Origin: Kribbella italica
Lineage (GTDB): Bacteria; Actinomycetota; Actinomycetes; Propionibacteriales; Kribbellaceae
Reading direction: 5' to 3'
NCBI RefSeq assembly: GCF_014205135.1
Contig: NZ_JACHMY010000001.1
Coordinates: forward strand, 6,076,001-6,140,000
Length of the DNA: 64,000 bases
Of the stretch, positions 16,749 to 25,244 are shown in pieces (position 1 is the stretch's first letter; every line of letters begins with the position of its first letter). A program made the translations under genes and the position numbers. The notes beneath the pieces are model-generated. The model saw only the letters and a list, made by a program, of their open reading frames with translations. It was not told where the DNA came from and made no database searches.

Positions 16749-17986
16749 AGGCCAGGTACGTGTTGACGGCAGTCGTGGCGGTGGTGCTCTCGCTGGCCGC
16801 CGTACCGGCTGGAGCCCTGACCACCCAGACACCGGCCGAGCGGGCGCGTGAGATCGCGACCGCGCTGGCCAAGGACCCGTTGTACGTCGACCCGGCGTAC
16901 AAGAGTGGGCTGCCGGAGAACCTGCGGAGCGACCTCAAGGCGAAGGCGTCGGCGCTGGGCTTCGCGACGTACACGATCATCCTGCCGCTGACGCCGAGCG
17001 ACGCGTTCCAGGGCAAGGAGACGAACGTCCTCACGCTGGTGATGGACGCGCTGAAGAAGCCCGGCCTGTACGTCGTGGTGGACGGCGGGCAGCGGTTCCC
17101 GTACTTCAAGGTGCAGGACCTGCCGCAGTTCGGCGAGGACAACGACCAGCTGAACAACGCGCGGTCGCACGCGCTGGAGGACACCGGGTACGACGCCGGG
17201 CCGACCGAGACTGTCGCGAAGTTCTACGAGTTGCTGGCGGGGCCGCCGCTCGGACCGGTCGAGACACGGAAGCCGGTGCGGAAGCCGGCGTCGTCTGACT
17301 CCGGCTCCGATTCCGAGGACGGCGGCGCGCCGGTGTTCCTGATCGTGATGGGGTCGATCGCGGCACTGGTGCTGCTCGGGCTGGTGATCGGGCTGCGCGG
17401 GCGTCGGCCGGTACGGCGGGAGAAGGCGTTCAGCATTCCGCCGCACGTCGCGCAGACCGTTGCCGCCGAGCGGCGCCGGCGGTTGACCCGGGAGACGACG
17501 GCCGAGCTGACCACGCTCGGGTCGGAGCTCGCCGCGCTGCCGTCGACGGCTGGTCAGGGGCTGGAGCATCAGCAGGCCGCGCTCGACGCGCACCACGCGG
17601 CCGGCAAGGTGCTGGACTCGTCGCGGGACCTGGTGGATCTGGTCGGCGCGATGGTGCTGCTGGACCAGGCCCGGCGCGAGTACGACCAGGCGGTGGCGAT
17701 CTCCGAGGATCGCAAGGTGGTCGTCGTACCGGGGCTGTGTGCGTTCAATCCCTTGCACGGAAGGGCTTCCGGGCGACTCACGCAGGTCGAGAGCGACGGG
17801 ACGACGGTGGCGTTGCCGTTGTGCGCGGAGTGCCGGCGAGCGCTGAAGTCCGGTACGGCGCCGAAGTCGCTGCCCGGGGAGGACGGGCCGTACTGGCACG
17901 GGGACGACCTGTGGGCTCGGACGTTCTTCGGGAACCTCACCGACGATCTGCCCGCTGCGGTGATGCGGGGTCAGCACAAGTCCTGA
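16745..17986 (+). CDS. Signal-peptide membrane protein with TPM-like exterior and cytoplasmic Cys/His motif, paralog 3 of 3
   Basis: 413 aa from GTG 16745, overlapping the previous stop by four bases (GTGA). Signal peptide about 1-25, exterior domain with LYVDP (46-50), TYTIILP and GLYVV, an acidic Ser/Asp linker, TM about 196-217, then a helical cytoplasmic part. Cys332, His338, Cys360 and Cys363 (CAFNPLH and CAEC) repeat the putative zinc motif of paralog 1, and PYW...NLTDDLPAAV matches its tail. The full-length similarity to paralog 1 shows a tandem duplication. Function unknown; a membrane complex with paralogs 1 and 2 is inferred. Confidence 0.8.
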   Translation: MKARYVLTAVVAVVLSLAAVPAGALTTQTPAERAREIATALAKDPLYVDPAYKSGLPENLRSDLKAKASALGFATYTIILPLTPSDAFQGKETNVLTLVMDALKKPGLYVVVDGGQRFPYFKVQDLPQFGEDNDQLNNARSHALEDTGYDAGPTETVAKFYELLAGPPLGPVETRKPVRKPASSDSGSDSEDGGAPVFLIVMGSIAALVLLGLVIGLRGRRPVRREKAFSIPPHVAQTVAAERRRRLTRETTAELTTLGSELAALPSTAGQGLEHQQAALDAHHAAGKVLDSSRDLVDLVGAMVLLDQARREYDQAVAISEDRKVVVVPGLCAFNPLHGRASGRLTQVESDGTTVALPLCAECRRALKSGTAPKSLPGEDGPYWHGDDLWARTFFGNLTDDLPAAVMRGQHKS

Positions 17987-18102
17987 GTGCTCCCTGAGGG
18001 GGTGTTCAGGGGTTGGTGGGGGTTGGCGCCTGATCCAGCGGGCCGTCGTACGGACCTACTGTCGACACGACGGTTCGGGGCGGGACGAGGATTGGACGGA
18101 CG

Positions 18103-18879
18103 ATGGCTGACGTCAAGCAGGTCGGTGCTTTGCTGCTGGTGACCGGGATCGGCCTGGCCTTCTGGACGTGGGGTGACCGGCAGGCCGACGACTCCGCGCA
18201 GGTGGGCGAGCGGATCTCCACCGTGCAGCTGGACTCGCCGAACTCCGACATCGAGGTGAAGGTCGGCGACGGCTCCGAGACGACCGTGCAGGTGAAGCGC
18301 AACTACTGGCTGCTGAAGCGCGACGACGGGTTCTCGGTCGACGGGGACACGCTCAAGCTCGACGGCGACTGCGGCTGGCAGTGCCGGGCCGACTACGTCG
18401 TGACCGTGCCGCGCGGGACGAAGATCACCGGCGACAACGGCAGCGGCGACCTCCAGCTCAGCGGGATCGGTGCGGTCGACCTGAAGTCGCGCTCGGGCGA
18501 GATCGAGCTCTCGGACGTCGCGGGCGACGTGAAGCTGGACCTGACGTCGGGGGACGTCAAGGTCGACCGGCTGAGCGGGCGGTTCGACGTACAGTCCACG
18601 TCGGGCGACATCGAGGCGCGGGGGCTGAAGGGTGGCGCGGTGAACGTCCGGACGACGTCGGGCGACCTGACGCTGGACCTGGTCGAGGCCAACGACGTGA
18701 CCGCGGACGTGACGAGCGGCGACATCGAGGTGAACGCGCCGAGCGGTGCGTACCGGGTCGAGACCGACACCCGCTCCGGCGAGGTCGAGAACGGCCTGGG
18801 CGACGCGATGCAGGCCGACCACACCATCCGCGCGAAGACGGTCTCCGGGGACGTCGAGCTCACCGCCCACGGGTCCTGA
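18103..18879 (+). CDS. DUF4097 family beta-strand repeat protein, membrane-anchored
   Basis: 258 aa. One N-terminal hydrophobic segment (about 7-23) anchors a beta-helix-like domain made of repeated SGD/SGE strands (SGDLQLSG, SGEIELSD, SGDVKVDR, SGDIEAR, SGDLTLD, SGDIEV, SGEVEN, SGDVEL), the DUF4097 hallmark. A ribosome site (GAGGA) precedes ATG 18103. It lies 116 bases after the three-paralog operon and could share its promoter. DUF4097 proteins often sit beside PspC or envelope-stress genes; no specific role can be assigned. Confidence 0.88.
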   Translation: MADVKQVGALLLVTGIGLAFWTWGDRQADDSAQVGERISTVQLDSPNSDIEVKVGDGSETTVQVKRNYWLLKRDDGFSVDGDTLKLDGDCGWQCRADYVVTVPRGTKITGDNGSGDLQLSGIGAVDLKSRSGEIELSDVAGDVKLDLTSGDVKVDRLSGRFDVQSTSGDIEARGLKGGAVNVRTTSGDLTLDLVEANDVTADVTSGDIEVNAPSGAYRVETDTRSGEVENGLGDAMQADHTIRAKTVSGDVELTAHGS

Positions 18880-18998
18880 GGTTTGCCGCCGGGTACCTGG
18901 CCTTCGCAAGTGGCGTGATCGACACCCTTTGCTGATGGATTCCGCCCTCGGGCCGGAGTAGCTTCAAAGGTGTCGAACGACTTCACGAGGAGGCTCGG

Positions 18999-19244
18999 AT
19001 GAGCATCGGTGTGGGGATCTTCCTGATGGTGGTGGGCGCGATCCTCGCGTTCGCCGTCCGCGACTCCTGGGACGCGGTCGACCTGACCGTCGTCGGTTAC
19101 ATCTTCCTGCTCGCCGGAGCACTCGGCATCGTGCTGAGTTTCTACATCACCAACCGGCGCCGGCGCGTCCCGAACGAGTCCCTCGACCCCGCGGTCGAGG
19201 AGGAGTACCGAGTCGTCGAAGAACACCGCGACGTCAAGGAGTAG
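18999..19244 (+). CDS. DUF6458 family two-TM membrane protein
   Basis: 81 aa with GAGGAGG upstream of ATG 18999. The N-terminus MSIGVGIFLMVVGAILAFAV, the DLTVVGYIFLLAGALGI second membrane segment and the short Arg-rich then acidic tail match the small actinobacterial DUF6458 family. Function unknown. It is convergent with the NHL-thioredoxin gene, 26 bp away. Confidence 0.85.
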   Translation: MSIGVGIFLMVVGAILAFAVRDSWDAVDLTVVGYIFLLAGALGIVLSFYITNRRRRVPNESLDPAVEEEYRVVEEHRDVKE

Positions 19245-19270
19245 GACTCTCGCAGACCGGCGGGTCGCGT

Positions 19271-21049
19271 TCAGTTGCCGCCGGAGAGGACCAACTGGAG
19301 GCGGGCCGGTCCGTCAGCACTGACGACGACCGGCACGCCCCAGTCCTGCCGGTGCATGTGGCAAGCAGGGAACTCGACAGCTGACGAGTCGTCACAAGAA
19401 GCAGCCTGTACGGCGACGTGCAGCACCCCGTCGCCCACCCGCTCGTCGATCACCAACCGCCGCGTGAGGTCGGTCGTGTCACCGGCCCCTTCGCGCAGCA
19501 GGCTCTCCGGCGTCGACGACACCAGCAACCGCGTCGACGGCCCGTACCGGTCGTCCAGCTTCTGCCCCGGCGGCGGCGTGAACACCACCTCCAGCGTCAC
19601 CTCGCCCCCGGCGATCTCCATCGGCGGCCGCTGGGTCCGCGTGCTGAACTCGTCCACCTGCGCGGACGCACCCAGCGGTACCCGCGTCAGGCGGTGCGCC
19701 GCCGACTCCACCACGAGCAGTTCGTTGCCCACGACAACCGCACCGCTGGGTTCGGCCAGACCGGTCGCCATCGTCTCGACGAGGTTCTGGCGTCCGTCGT
19801 ACCGGCGTACGGCGCCGTTGTAGGTGTCGAGGACCGCGACCGAACCGTCCGGCAGCGCGGTCACCCCGAGCGGGTGCTGCAGCAACGCCTCCTCGGCCTT
19901 CCCGTCGCGCAGCCCGAAGTCGAACAGCCCGGTCCCGACCGCGGTGTGCACCTCGTCGTCGACCCACCGCAGCGCGGAGATCTCCGAGTCCGCGAGCCAC
20001 AACCGGTCCCCGTCGGCCGCGAGCCCGCTGGTCTGCGCGAACCACGCCTCCTTCAGCGCGCCGTCCCGCAGCCCCTCGTTGGTCGTCCCCGCGGCGACCT
20101 CGGTCACGCCGGTCAGCGGGTCGAAGGTCCACAGCTGATGCACGCCGGCCATCGCGATCCAGACCTTGCCGTCCCACCACGCCACGTCCCACGGCGAGCT
20201 GAGGACGCCGGTCCCGTCGCCGTCCATCCACTGCTTGCCGGTCCCGACGAGCGTCCGGGTCTCGCCGGTGCTCGTGGTGATCCCGCGCAGCGCGTGGTTG
20301 ACGGTGTCGGCCACGACCACGTCGTACCCGACCTTGTCGGCGACCTCGTCCGGGAGGAGGGTCAGCCCGTTCGGCTCGGAGAATGTCGCGGTGCCGGGCC
20401 CGCCGTCCTGGAAGCCCCTGGTCTTGCTGCCGAACCGCCGTACGACGGTCTGTGCGTCCTCCGCCAGCTCGACGACGCTGTGGTTCCCGGCGTCCGCCAC
20501 CAAGAACCCGTTGCCCTTCGCAATCACCTTCGCCGGGAACCGCAACTCGGTCGGCTCCGCCACCGGCGCCACGTACGGCGACTTCCCGCGCGTCAGCGTC
20601 CCCTTCTGCTCGTGCTCGGCGATCAGCTCCTCGAGCAATGCGTCGAGCGCGTGTGCGTGCCCCTCGCCGGAGTACTGCGCGACGATGTACCCGTTGGGGT
20701 CGACGAGCACGAGCGTCGGCCAGGCCCGGGCCGTGTAGTTCTGCCAGGTCACCAGCTCCGGGTCGTCCAGCACCGGGTGCCCTACCTCGTACCGCTCAAC
20801 AGCCGCCTTGACGGCCGCCTCTTCCCCCTCATGGGCGAACTTCGGCGAGTGCACCCCCACGATCACCAGCGCGTCGCCGTACTTCTCCTCCACCGGCCGC
20901 AACTCGTCCAGCACGTGCAGGCAGTTCACGCAGCAGAACGTCCAGAAATCCAGCAGCAAGAACCGCCCCCGAAAGTCCGCAAGCCGAAGCTCCGACCCCC
21001 CGGTGTTCAACCATCCCCGACCCTTGAGCTCCGGCGCGCGCACATGCAT
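19271..21049 (-). CDS. Thioredoxin-like protein with NHL repeats (NHLRC2-like)
   Basis: 592 aa. Residues about 1-150 form a thioredoxin/TlpA-like domain with WTFCCVNCLHVLDEL, where CVNC is the candidate redox pair, and AWPTLVLVDPNG, which holds the cis-Pro. From about 165 to 480 come NHL beta-propeller strands (for example GNGFLVADAGNHSVVEL, DVVVADTVNHALRGI). The C-terminal ~100 residues form a beta domain. There is no signal peptide, so it should be cytoplasmic. This architecture matches the NHLRC2 family, whose bacterial role is uncertain; a redox or scaffold function is possible. Confidence 0.88.
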   Translation of the reverse strand: MHVRAPELKGRGWLNTGGSELRLADFRGRFLLLDFWTFCCVNCLHVLDELRPVEEKYGDALVIVGVHSPKFAHEGEEAAVKAAVERYEVGHPVLDDPELVTWQNYTARAWPTLVLVDPNGYIVAQYSGEGHAHALDALLEELIAEHEQKGTLTRGKSPYVAPVAEPTELRFPAKVIAKGNGFLVADAGNHSVVELAEDAQTVVRRFGSKTRGFQDGGPGTATFSEPNGLTLLPDEVADKVGYDVVVADTVNHALRGITTSTGETRTLVGTGKQWMDGDGTGVLSSPWDVAWWDGKVWIAMAGVHQLWTFDPLTGVTEVAAGTTNEGLRDGALKEAWFAQTSGLAADGDRLWLADSEISALRWVDDEVHTAVGTGLFDFGLRDGKAEEALLQHPLGVTALPDGSVAVLDTYNGAVRRYDGRQNLVETMATGLAEPSGAVVVGNELLVVESAAHRLTRVPLGASAQVDEFSTRTQRPPMEIAGGEVTLEVVFTPPPGQKLDDRYGPSTRLLVSSTPESLLREGAGDTTDLTRRLVIDERVGDGVLHVAVQAASCDDSSAVEFPACHMHRQDWGVPVVVSADGPARLQLVLSGGN

Positions 21050-21126
21050 GCGTCCATCATCCGCCCCGGCTCAATCGCGCCGCCGAGAGCCTCCCACCAC
21101 CCGAGACGCGCGCGCCGTGTGGCTGC

Positions 21127-21561
21127 TCACCTGAGTCGGCGTAGGCCTGGGTTGCCTTCGCCCTTAAGCCAGGCGGTGAACTGCTCCTGCTCGTACGGCG
21201 GCATCGGCCAGCTGGCGGGCTCGACCCAGACGACCGTGCCGAATCCGCAGACTCGGGGGCCTTCGTACATGCGGAGGATCTCGCCCGGGCTGACTCCGCG
21301 CCAGGCGGGCAGGTGGTCGGGGATGGTCGGGACCAGGACCGCGCGAGCGGTCTCTCCCGGCTGGATGTCTGTCGTCGAGAACCCCAGGACCGGGCCCGCT
21401 GTCTGCTCGCCGGCGCCCCAGGTGGGTATTCCCCAGTTCGGGCGGTAGGTGAAGCGGTCCGTGGGTGCGCAGCCGCCTTTCAGCGCCGACTCCCGTCCGC
21501 CCTCCCCCACCGGGACAAGCTGAAGCTCAACACCGATCGCCAACGTGCCGACTGCTTCCAT
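21127..21561 (-). CDS. Conserved small protein resembling the EF-Tu C-terminal beta-barrel
   Basis: 144 aa from ATG 21561 (an in-frame GTG at 21594 would add 11 residues; neither start has a clear ribosome site). VELQLVPVGEGGRESAL, the PGETARAVLVP strand and LRMYEGPRVCGFGTVVWV resemble the last beta-barrel of EF-Tu-like GTPases (YLPTEEGGR, PGD and LREGGRTVGxG elements), here standing alone without a GTPase domain. This is a pattern resemblance only. It lies 77 bp after the NHL gene start on the same strand and may be read through with it. Confidence 0.5.
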   Translation of the reverse strand: MEAVGTLAIGVELQLVPVGEGGRESALKGGCAPTDRFTYRPNWGIPTWGAGEQTAGPVLGFSTTDIQPGETARAVLVPTIPDHLPAWRGVSPGEILRMYEGPRVCGFGTVVWVEPASWPMPPYEQEQFTAWLKGEGNPGLRRLR

Positions 21562-21624
21562 ACCCGCAGCGTTCCATATCAGCCCCCGCAGCACCTCCAG
21601 CAGGGCCGCTCACCGGACCTCCAT

Positions 21625-23286
21625 CTACCTCGGGAGGACGAGGGTGTCGGTCAGGAGCTTGGTGGTTTTGCGGAGGGTAGGGGCTGACGAGGCCAGGTCC
21701 GCGGCGAGGGCGTGGGGGGTGAGGGGTTCGCCGGGGCCTACCAGGCGGTGGTGGTGGGCGAGGTGCCAGACGATTGCCCTGGGCCACGTCGAGAGGCGGG
21801 CCTTGGTGAGGAGGTCGGGGGCTTCGCGGACCAGGCGTTCGGCGATTTCGAAGGCGTCGGTGGCGTAGGCGATGCCCAGGGTCTCGCCGGCCAGGAGCCA
21901 GGCGTGGGGGGCGAGGACCGAGAGGGTCGCGGCCTGGGACTTGTCGAGGCCGTCCAGGTCGGGGCGGGGTGGGGAGCCGAGGCCGGAGAGGGTGCGGTAG
22001 GCCTCGTCGAGGTCGGTGCTGGTCTCGTCGAGGAAGACTCGTTCGCCGGAGACCGAGCCGATGGGTTCGTCCAGGGCGGCGGCTTCCAGGGCCGGGGTCC
22101 AGACGTCGACGGCGTCGACGGCCTCCTCGACGGCGTCCAGGTCGAGTTGGGTGCGGTCGCCGGCGAAGGCCAGCCAGGCCTTGACGACGAGCGGGACGTG
22201 GCCGAAGTAGGTGCTGTCGGCAAGGACCTTGCGGGGCAGCCAGTTGGCCAGGAAGAGCTCGACCAGGATGGCGCTGACGCGCAGCGGGCCCCCCACCGTG
22301 CGGTCGACGGCGTGGTCGATCCACAGGCGGGCGATGTCGCCGGCGTCGCCCGGCAGGCCCACGGCGTACGACGACTCGAGGAACTCCTCGACCAGCTGCT
22401 CGCGCTGACGCGGCGACTGCGAGGGGCGGATCGGCGGCCGGACCGGGCGTTCGGGCAGTTGGGTGAGACGGTTGACCAGCAGACCGGAGAAGAACTCGAA
22501 GTCCTCGGTGACCGGCGGCTCGTCGTGGTCGTGGGTGTGACCGAGCGCCTGCAGGATGATCCCCGCGGCGGTCGCCGGGCGGACCGTGCGCACGGTGACC
22601 CGCCCGCCGCGCTGGTAGGCCTCGACGACCCGGTCGACCGGTGGGCCGACGAAGACGTCCTTGGCGATCGCGCCGAGGTTGTTGTCGACGAAGACCACCA
22701 GCGTGTGCGGGTGGCGGTCGTCGTCGTAGTCCAGTACGACGCTCAGCCCGTCGCCGGTGACGTCCTCGGAGACGATCGCGCTGGTCAGCCGGAAGCCCGC
22801 GATCCGCGCGACCCAGTCGGGCACGTCGTACTGCGTGCGGCCGCGGGACAGGTGCGCGCGTTGCAGCGGGAGCCGGCCGGCCGGGCCGACCGTGCGGGCC
22901 AGACTCGTCAACAGGACAAAGGAATCCACGTCCCGGCGTTCGCCGAGGACGCGGGCGGCGTCGGCCCAGAAGAAGCGTTCGACCTCGCCGATCTCGTCGG
23001 GACGCCCGGCCGGCCAGAGCTGGTCGGCGAGCAGGGCGGCGGACCGGGCCACCGAGGCTTCGGCGATCACCGGGTGCAGGGCGGGCGGCGCCGCGGCCAG
23101 GTCGAGCAGCAAGGTTTCCTGCAGGGTGTCCAGCACAGCGACGCTCGGCGTGGTGTCGGCGTCGTCGACACCCGCCGGGGGCGGGGGATTCGGTCCGGGA
23201 GTGGAGCCGACCAGCCGCAGGTGGCTGCCGCGTCCGTCCCGGTCTCGTGACTTGGTCACCTTGGCGAGATTACCGCCGAAGCGCAC
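21625..23286 (-). CDS. Conserved actinobacterial protein with DUF6398-like C-terminus
   Basis: 553 aa from GTG 23286; an internal GTG at 23256 (VTKSRDRDGRG) is an equally good start. No signal peptide or membrane segment. The C-terminal ~110 residues (AWLLAGETLGIAYATDAFEIAERLV...PRAIVWHLAHHHRLV...LTPHALAADLASSAPTLRKTTKLL) resemble DUF6398: a helical domain ending in an HTH-like motif. The middle is mixed alpha/beta and unrecognised. Function unknown. The next gene on the same strand (21127-21561) begins 63 bp downstream. Confidence 0.7.
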   Translation of the reverse strand: MRFGGNLAKVTKSRDRDGRGSHLRLVGSTPGPNPPPPAGVDDADTTPSVAVLDTLQETLLLDLAAAPPALHPVIAEASVARSAALLADQLWPAGRPDEIGEVERFFWADAARVLGERRDVDSFVLLTSLARTVGPAGRLPLQRAHLSRGRTQYDVPDWVARIAGFRLTSAIVSEDVTGDGLSVVLDYDDDRHPHTLVVFVDNNLGAIAKDVFVGPPVDRVVEAYQRGGRVTVRTVRPATAAGIILQALGHTHDHDEPPVTEDFEFFSGLLVNRLTQLPERPVRPPIRPSQSPRQREQLVEEFLESSYAVGLPGDAGDIARLWIDHAVDRTVGGPLRVSAILVELFLANWLPRKVLADSTYFGHVPLVVKAWLAFAGDRTQLDLDAVEEAVDAVDVWTPALEAAALDEPIGSVSGERVFLDETSTDLDEAYRTLSGLGSPPRPDLDGLDKSQAATLSVLAPHAWLLAGETLGIAYATDAFEIAERLVREAPDLLTKARLSTWPRAIVWHLAHHHRLVGPGEPLTPHALAADLASSAPTLRKTTKLLTDTLVLPR

Positions 23287-23352
23287 CCGCCCGCAGGGCA
23301 GTGCGCGAGTCCTGTGGACAACCTTTACGACACGCCGTCACTTAAGTACTAC

Positions 23353-23383
23353 GGCCCGTGGCTCCACGCGGGAACCACGGGCC
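23353..23383 (-). terminator. Terminator of the sugar ABC transporter operon
   Basis: A perfect 9-bp stem (23353-23361 with 23375-23383; GGCCCGTGG and its complement) with a 13-nt loop, 13 bases past the permease stop on the minus strand. Confidence 0.7.
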
Positions 23384-23395
23384 TCCGAAACCGGA

Positions 23396-24301
23396 TCAGC
23401 CCTTCAGCGCACCGGCCATCAGCCCACCGATGAACCACCGGCCGAGCACGATGTAGACCAGCAGCGTCGGGAACGACGTGATCAGCGCGCCCGCCATCGA
23501 GGCGGCGTAGTCGACCTTCTGCCCGCCGGACAGCGCCGCCAGCCCGAGGGTGACCGGCCCGTTGTTCTGCTGGGTCAGGAACAGCGCGAACAGGAAGTCG
23601 TTCCAGACCGAGGTGAACTGCCAGATCAGCGTGACCACGAACCCGGAGATCGAGATCGGCAGGATGATCCGCGCGTAGGTCTGGATCAGCCCCGCGCCGT
23701 CCACCCGGGCCGACTCGATGATCTCCATCGGGACCACGGTCGCGTAGTAGTTGCGGAAGATCAGCGTGCAGATCGGGATGCCGTAGATGACGTGGGTGAT
23801 CAGCAGCGTCGGGATCCCGCGGGTGACGTCCAGCTCCTGGTAGGTCTGCCGCAGCGGCAGCATCACGGCCTGGTACGGGATGAACATGCCGAACAGGATG
23901 AACGCGAACACCAGGTTCGCCCCGGGGAAGCGCCACCGGGCCAGCACGAACCCGTTCGCGGAGCCGATCAGCGACGCGATGATCGCGGCCGGTACGGCGA
24001 GCGTGAGCGAGCGGACCATGTACGGCTGCAGCACGTCCCAGGCCTTGCGCCAGGGCTCGAGCGTCCAGGTCTCCGGCAGCGACCACTGCGCCGCGGCGGT
24101 GGTGTCCTGGGAGGTCTTGAAGCTGGTGATCAGTACGACGTACACCGGCGTCAGCACGAACAGCAGGAAGAGCAGCAGCAGGATGTAGCGCACGGTCCGG
24201 CTGGTGCGGGTCGAGCCGTCGCTGACCGCGTTGCGCCGCGGCTTGTTGCTGACGGCCGCCGCGGCCTTGCCGGTCGCCTGACTGGCCTCGACGACACTCA
24301 T
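23396..24301 (-). CDS. Carbohydrate ABC transporter permease (MalG type)
   Basis: 301 aa from ATG 24301, which overlaps the upstream permease stop by four bases (ATGA); the longer open frame upstream is not coding. Six membrane segments after an N-terminal cytoplasmic tail. The EAA loop reads EIIESARVDGAGLIQTYARIILP, where the ATP-binding subunit docks. It forms the inner-membrane channel with the MalF-type partner. No ATPase gene is in the operon, as usual for actinobacterial CUT1 systems that share MsiK. Confidence 0.93.
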   Translation of the reverse strand: MSVVEASQATGKAAAAVSNKPRRNAVSDGSTRTSRTVRYILLLLFLLFVLTPVYVVLITSFKTSQDTTAAAQWSLPETWTLEPWRKAWDVLQPYMVRSLTLAVPAAIIASLIGSANGFVLARWRFPGANLVFAFILFGMFIPYQAVMLPLRQTYQELDVTRGIPTLLITHVIYGIPICTLIFRNYYATVVPMEIIESARVDGAGLIQTYARIILPISISGFVVTLIWQFTSVWNDFLFALFLTQQNNGPVTLGLAALSGGQKVDYAASMAGALITSFPTLLVYIVLGRWFIGGLMAGALKG

Positions 24302-25197
24302 TCTTCGCTCTCCTGCCGGACGGTGTACGCGACGTACGGAATGACGAGGACGGCGACGACGGCGAGCAGCACGATCGCGATCGCGGCCGCCTTGGCCATG
24401 TCGCTGCGGAGCAGGGTGTTCCACATGTAGACCGACGGCACTTCGGTCCGGAACTGATTCGGTCCGGTGATCGCGTAGATCAGGTCGAACAGCTTCAGCG
24501 ACATGTGGCCGAGGATGATCAGCGCGGACAGCGCGATCGGCGACAGCTGCGGGAACAGCACGTACCGGTAGAGCTTGAACTCCGACGCGCCGTCCACCCG
24601 GGCCGCCTCGCGCAGCTCCGGCGGGATCCCGCGGAAGCCGGCCAGGAACAGCGCCATGATGTAGCCGGACAGCTGCCAGACCGCCGGCAGCGCGATCGAG
24701 GCCATCGTGGTCCAGCGCGATCCCGCCGTCCACCAGGGGTTCTCGAGGAAGTTCAGGTGCAGGATCGAGAACAGCCGGTTCAGGCCGCGCGCGTCGTCGC
24801 CCTGGGACGGGTTCAGCAACCAGCCCCAGACGACGCCGGACGCGATCATCGACACCGCCATCGGGAACAGGAAGACCGAGCGGAAGATGCCTTCGCCCGG
24901 GACGCCCTTCTCCAGCAGCAGGGCCCAGAGCAGGCCGAAGATCAGCGTGCCCACGATGAACGCCACCGTGAGCACGCCGAGGTTCTTCAGCGAGTTGAGG
25001 AACCGTTCCTCACCGAACAGGTTGACGTAGTTCTCGAAACCGACGTGGTTCGTCGGCACCGGCCGGGCGTTGTGCTTGTCCGTCAGCGACGTGTTGAACG
25101 TCCAGGCGATCAGCCCGTAGACGAAGTACCCGAGCAGCAGGACCGTGGGCAGCAGTACCAGTGCCCCTGGTCCCCAGGTACGGATCCTTCCGTGCAT
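24298..25197 (-). CDS. Carbohydrate ABC transporter permease (MalF type)
   Basis: 299 aa, six membrane segments. The EAA loop is ELREAARVDGASEFKLYRYVLFPQLSP. It lies 47 bp downstream of the substrate-binding lipoprotein gene and overlaps the MalG-type gene by four bases. Together they make a CUT1-family sugar importer; the sugar is not deducible. The N-terminus lacks the extra long segment of enteric MalF, as normal in actinobacteria. Confidence 0.93.
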   Translation of the reverse strand: MHGRIRTWGPGALVLLPTVLLLGYFVYGLIAWTFNTSLTDKHNARPVPTNHVGFENYVNLFGEERFLNSLKNLGVLTVAFIVGTLIFGLLWALLLEKGVPGEGIFRSVFLFPMAVSMIASGVVWGWLLNPSQGDDARGLNRLFSILHLNFLENPWWTAGSRWTTMASIALPAVWQLSGYIMALFLAGFRGIPPELREAARVDGASEFKLYRYVLFPQLSPIALSALIILGHMSLKLFDLIYAITGPNQFRTEVPSVYMWNTLLRSDMAKAAAIAIVLLAVVAVLVIPYVAYTVRQESEE

Positions 25198-25244
25198 GAG
25201 ACTCAGGACTCCGAATCGTTGGTCGGCCGGTGGAGAGGGTTAGG

